From contig JBLNBX010000267.1 in NCBI GenBank assembly GCA_050260275.1, forward strand, positions 1 through 6,465: a stretch of 6,465 nucleotides of DNA. Reading direction: 5' to 3'. Both the position numbers and the translations under genes were made by a program. The stretch's first letter is position 1, and each line of letters starts with the position of its first letter. The DNA comes from DATMXS01 sp050260275 (GTDB taxonomy: Bacteria > Acidobacteriota > Terriglobia > Bryobacterales > Bryobacteraceae). Below the pieces are notes generated by a model. That model saw only the letters and a program-made list of their open reading frames with translations. It was not told where the DNA came from and ran no database searches. Of this stretch, positions 5,230-6,465 are shown piece after piece.

Positions 5230-5763
5230 ATGACGGTCGATGACATCCGCGAACTCATCAAGATAGTAACCGAGACGGGCGTCGCCGAATTGGAGGTGCA
5301 GCGCGGTGATAACCGCGTGCGCATCCGGCGCGTGCTCCGCCCGGCGATCCAGACATTCACGGCTCCGGCCGCGGTCGCCGTACCCGAGCACGCGGCAGCG
5401 GCTCCGGCCGCAGTCGCCGCACCCGCGCCCGTGGCAGCGGCTCCGGCCGCGCCACCGCCGGCTCCAGCAGCCGCCCCCGAAGCTGCGCCGCCGGCGCCCC
5501 CCGACCCCCTGAGCGACCCGAGCCTGATCATAGTCAAGTCGCCCATCGTGGGGACGTTCTACGAAGCGCCTTCGCCGGGCGCGCCGCCTTTTACCCGCGT
5601 CGGCGATGTGGTTCACGCGGGCGACGTGCTGTGCATCATCGAGTCCATGAAGCTGATGAACGAGATCGAGGCCGAGCATTCAGGGACTGTGGTCGCACGG
5701 CTCGTCCAGAACGCGCAGCCCGTCGAGTACGGTGAGGCGCTGTTTGCGATCCGACCCTCTTGA
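5230..5763 (+). CDS. accB: Biotin carboxyl carrier protein of acetyl-CoA carboxylase
   Basis: A 177-residue AccB, the subunit that carries biotin between biotin carboxylase and carboxyltransferase in acetyl-CoA carboxylase, the first step of fatty acid synthesis. The N-terminal segment (TVDDIRELIKIVTETGVAELEV, 2-23) is typical of AccB. An Ala/Pro linker spans about 41-95 and the C-terminal biotinyl domain about 98-175. That domain has SPIVGTFYEAPSPGAPPF (104-121), including the AccB-specific 'thumb', and ESMKLMNEIEA (138-148) with Lys141 the biotinylation site. ESMKLM replaces the more common EAMKMM. At 177 residues it exceeds E. coli AccB (156), through the linker, which is built from a 39-bp tandem repeat. 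I chose ATG 5230 because the homologous N-terminus begins there; an in-frame TTG at 5167 would add 21 residues unlike AccB. accC follows 13 bp after the stop, so the two are one operon. Confidence 0.96.
   Translation: MTVDDIRELIKIVTETGVAELEVQRGDNRVRIRRVLRPAIQTFTAPAAVAVPEHAAAAPAAVAAPAPVAAAPAAPPPAPAAAPEAAPPAPPDPLSDPSLIIVKSPIVGTFYEAPSPGAPPFTRVGDVVHAGDVLCIIESMKLMNEIEAEHSGTVVARLVQNAQPVEYGEALFAIRPS
5361..5450 (+). repeat. 39-bp tandem repeat encoding the AccB Ala/Pro linker
   Basis: Two adjacent 39-bp units (5361-5399 and 5400-5438) match at 34 of 39 positions, and a third partial unit repeats the first 12 bases (5439-5450). All are in frame and each unit encodes 13 residues starting APAAV. The unit length is a multiple of three, so gain or loss of copies would change linker length without breaking the frame. 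Confidence 0.85.
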
Positions 5764-5776
5764 GCCGGACGCCCAT

Positions 5777-6465
5777 ATGTTTGAGAGCATACTGATCGCC
5801 AATCGAGGCGAAATTGCGCTGCGCGTTATTTGCGCCTGCAAGGAACTCGGGATACGAACGGTGGCCGTGTACTCCGAGGCCGACCGGCACAGCCTGCACG
5901 TGCGTTTTGCGGACCAGGCTATCTGCATCGGTCCGGCCAAGAGCGCGCTGAGCTACCTGGACATCCCTGCCGTGATCAGCGCAGCCGAGATCGCCAACGT
6001 CGACGCCATTCACCCCGGATATGGCTTCCTGAGCGAGAACGCCGACTTTGCAGAGGTTTGCGAGGTTTCGGGAATCCGGTTCGTAGGTCCGCCGCCGGAC
6101 GTGATCCGGCTCATGGGCCTGAAGGAGCGCGCCCGCGCCACCATGAAGGCGCACGGTGTCCCAGTGCTGCCCGGCTCGGATGGAATACTCAAGAACGCCG
6201 ACGAAGGCCTCCGCATCGCGGAGGAGATCGGCTATCCGGTCATTCTCAAGGCGTCGGCAGGCGGCGGCGGGCGGGGCATGCGCATCGTGCGCGGCCCGGA
6301 GGAGTTCGCGCCCTCTTTCGCCGCGGCCCAGCGCGAAGCGTGCGCCAGCTTCGATTGCGCCGATGTCTACCTGGAAAAGTATGTCGAATCGGCCAGACAC
6401 ATCGAGTTCCAGATCCTCGCGGATCTGCACGGCAACGTCGAGGTGCTGGGCGAGCGCGAGTGCAC
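5777..6465 (+). CDS. accC: Biotin carboxylase of acetyl-CoA carboxylase, C-terminus cut by window edge
   Basis: The first 229 codons of AccC (about half of the usual ~450), which uses ATP and bicarbonate to carboxylate biotin on AccB. The N-terminal biotin-carboxylase domain opens with ILIANRGEIALRVI (5-18), and AIHPGYGFLSEN (77-88) is the family signature. The ATP-grasp domain starts with Lys116, equivalent to E. coli Lys116, then the glycine-rich loop KASAGGGGRGM (158-168) with Lys158 as the second ATP lysine, and EKYVESARHIEFQILAD (200-216), including His208, Glu210 and Gln212. The catalytic Arg and most of the carboxylase C-terminus lie beyond the window. Two local departures: MGLK (113-116) where MGDK is usual, and an Ala in place of the first Gly of the loop. 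The ATG is 13 bp after the accB stop; no strong Shine-Dalgarno is seen, so coupling with accB is likely. Confidence 0.96.
   Translation, partial: MFESILIANRGEIALRVICACKELGIRTVAVYSEADRHSLHVRFADQAICIGPAKSALSYLDIPAVISAAEIANVDAIHPGYGFLSENADFAEVCEVSGIRFVGPPPDVIRLMGLKERARATMKAHGVPVLPGSDGILKNADEGLRIAEEIGYPVILKASAGGGGRGMRIVRGPEEFAPSFAAAQREACASFDCADVYLEKYVESARHIEFQILADLHGNVEVLGEREC

Noticed and set aside
4909..5679. Minus-strand ORF (256 codons) across the spacer and accB
   Set aside because: Its translation is Arg/Gly-rich low complexity over the AccB linker repeat, and it opposes an unmistakable AccB.
5636..6430. Minus-strand ORF (264 codons) opposite the accB end and accC
   Set aside because: AccC signatures on the plus strand are unambiguous; this is an antisense frame.

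Overview
The window is GC-rich, densely coding bacterial chromosome. The composition, a Tat-type 'MDRRSFLG' start on a sugar-isomerase-fold protein, and an Ala/Pro-linked AccB followed by AccC would fit a soil Acidobacteriota (Solibacter/Bryobacter-like) genome. That assignment is a guess from style; no rRNA or species-specific marker is present. I see no tRNA, insertion sequence, phage gene, CRISPR array or other sign of recent transfer.

Layout. Positions 1-1460 (minus strand) hold most of a large protein I do not recognise; it runs off the left edge. A 156-bp divergent spacer follows. At 1617-2453 (plus) is a Tat-signal TIM-barrel protein of the hydroxypyruvate isomerase/AP-endonuclease-2 fold. 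It converges, with 36 bp between stop codons, on a tight three-gene minus-strand operon read right to left: a capped HAD hydrolase (4849-4040), a ROK-family sugar kinase (4043-3075, ATGA overlap with the HAD gene) and a GmhA-type SIS sugar-phosphate isomerase (3062-2490). A 380-bp spacer (4850-5229) holds candidate promoters in both directions and one doubtful 51-codon ORF with a signal-peptide-like start. The right edge carries accB (biotin carboxyl carrier protein, 5230-5763) and the first 229 codons of accC (biotin carboxylase, 5777 to the edge), both plus strand.

How the genes work together. AccB and AccC are two parts of acetyl-CoA carboxylase and make malonyl-CoA for fatty acid synthesis: AccC carboxylates the biotin carried on AccB. 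The HAD-ROK-SIS operon encodes a phosphatase, a kinase and a ketose/aldose-phosphate isomerase, the three reaction types needed to turn sedoheptulose 7-phosphate into a heptose 1-phosphate. However, the kinase and phosphatase belong to other families than the classical HddA/HldE and GmhB. It may be an alternative heptose route or a different sugar-phosphate pathway, and the sequence does not decide between them.

Most interesting points: the non-orthologous isomerase/kinase/phosphatase trio; conservative swaps at two of four predicted metal ligands in the SIS protein; an extra N-lobe segment and shortened C-lobe in the ROK kinase; a 39-bp tandem repeat that builds the AccB linker; and the unknown protein at the left edge.
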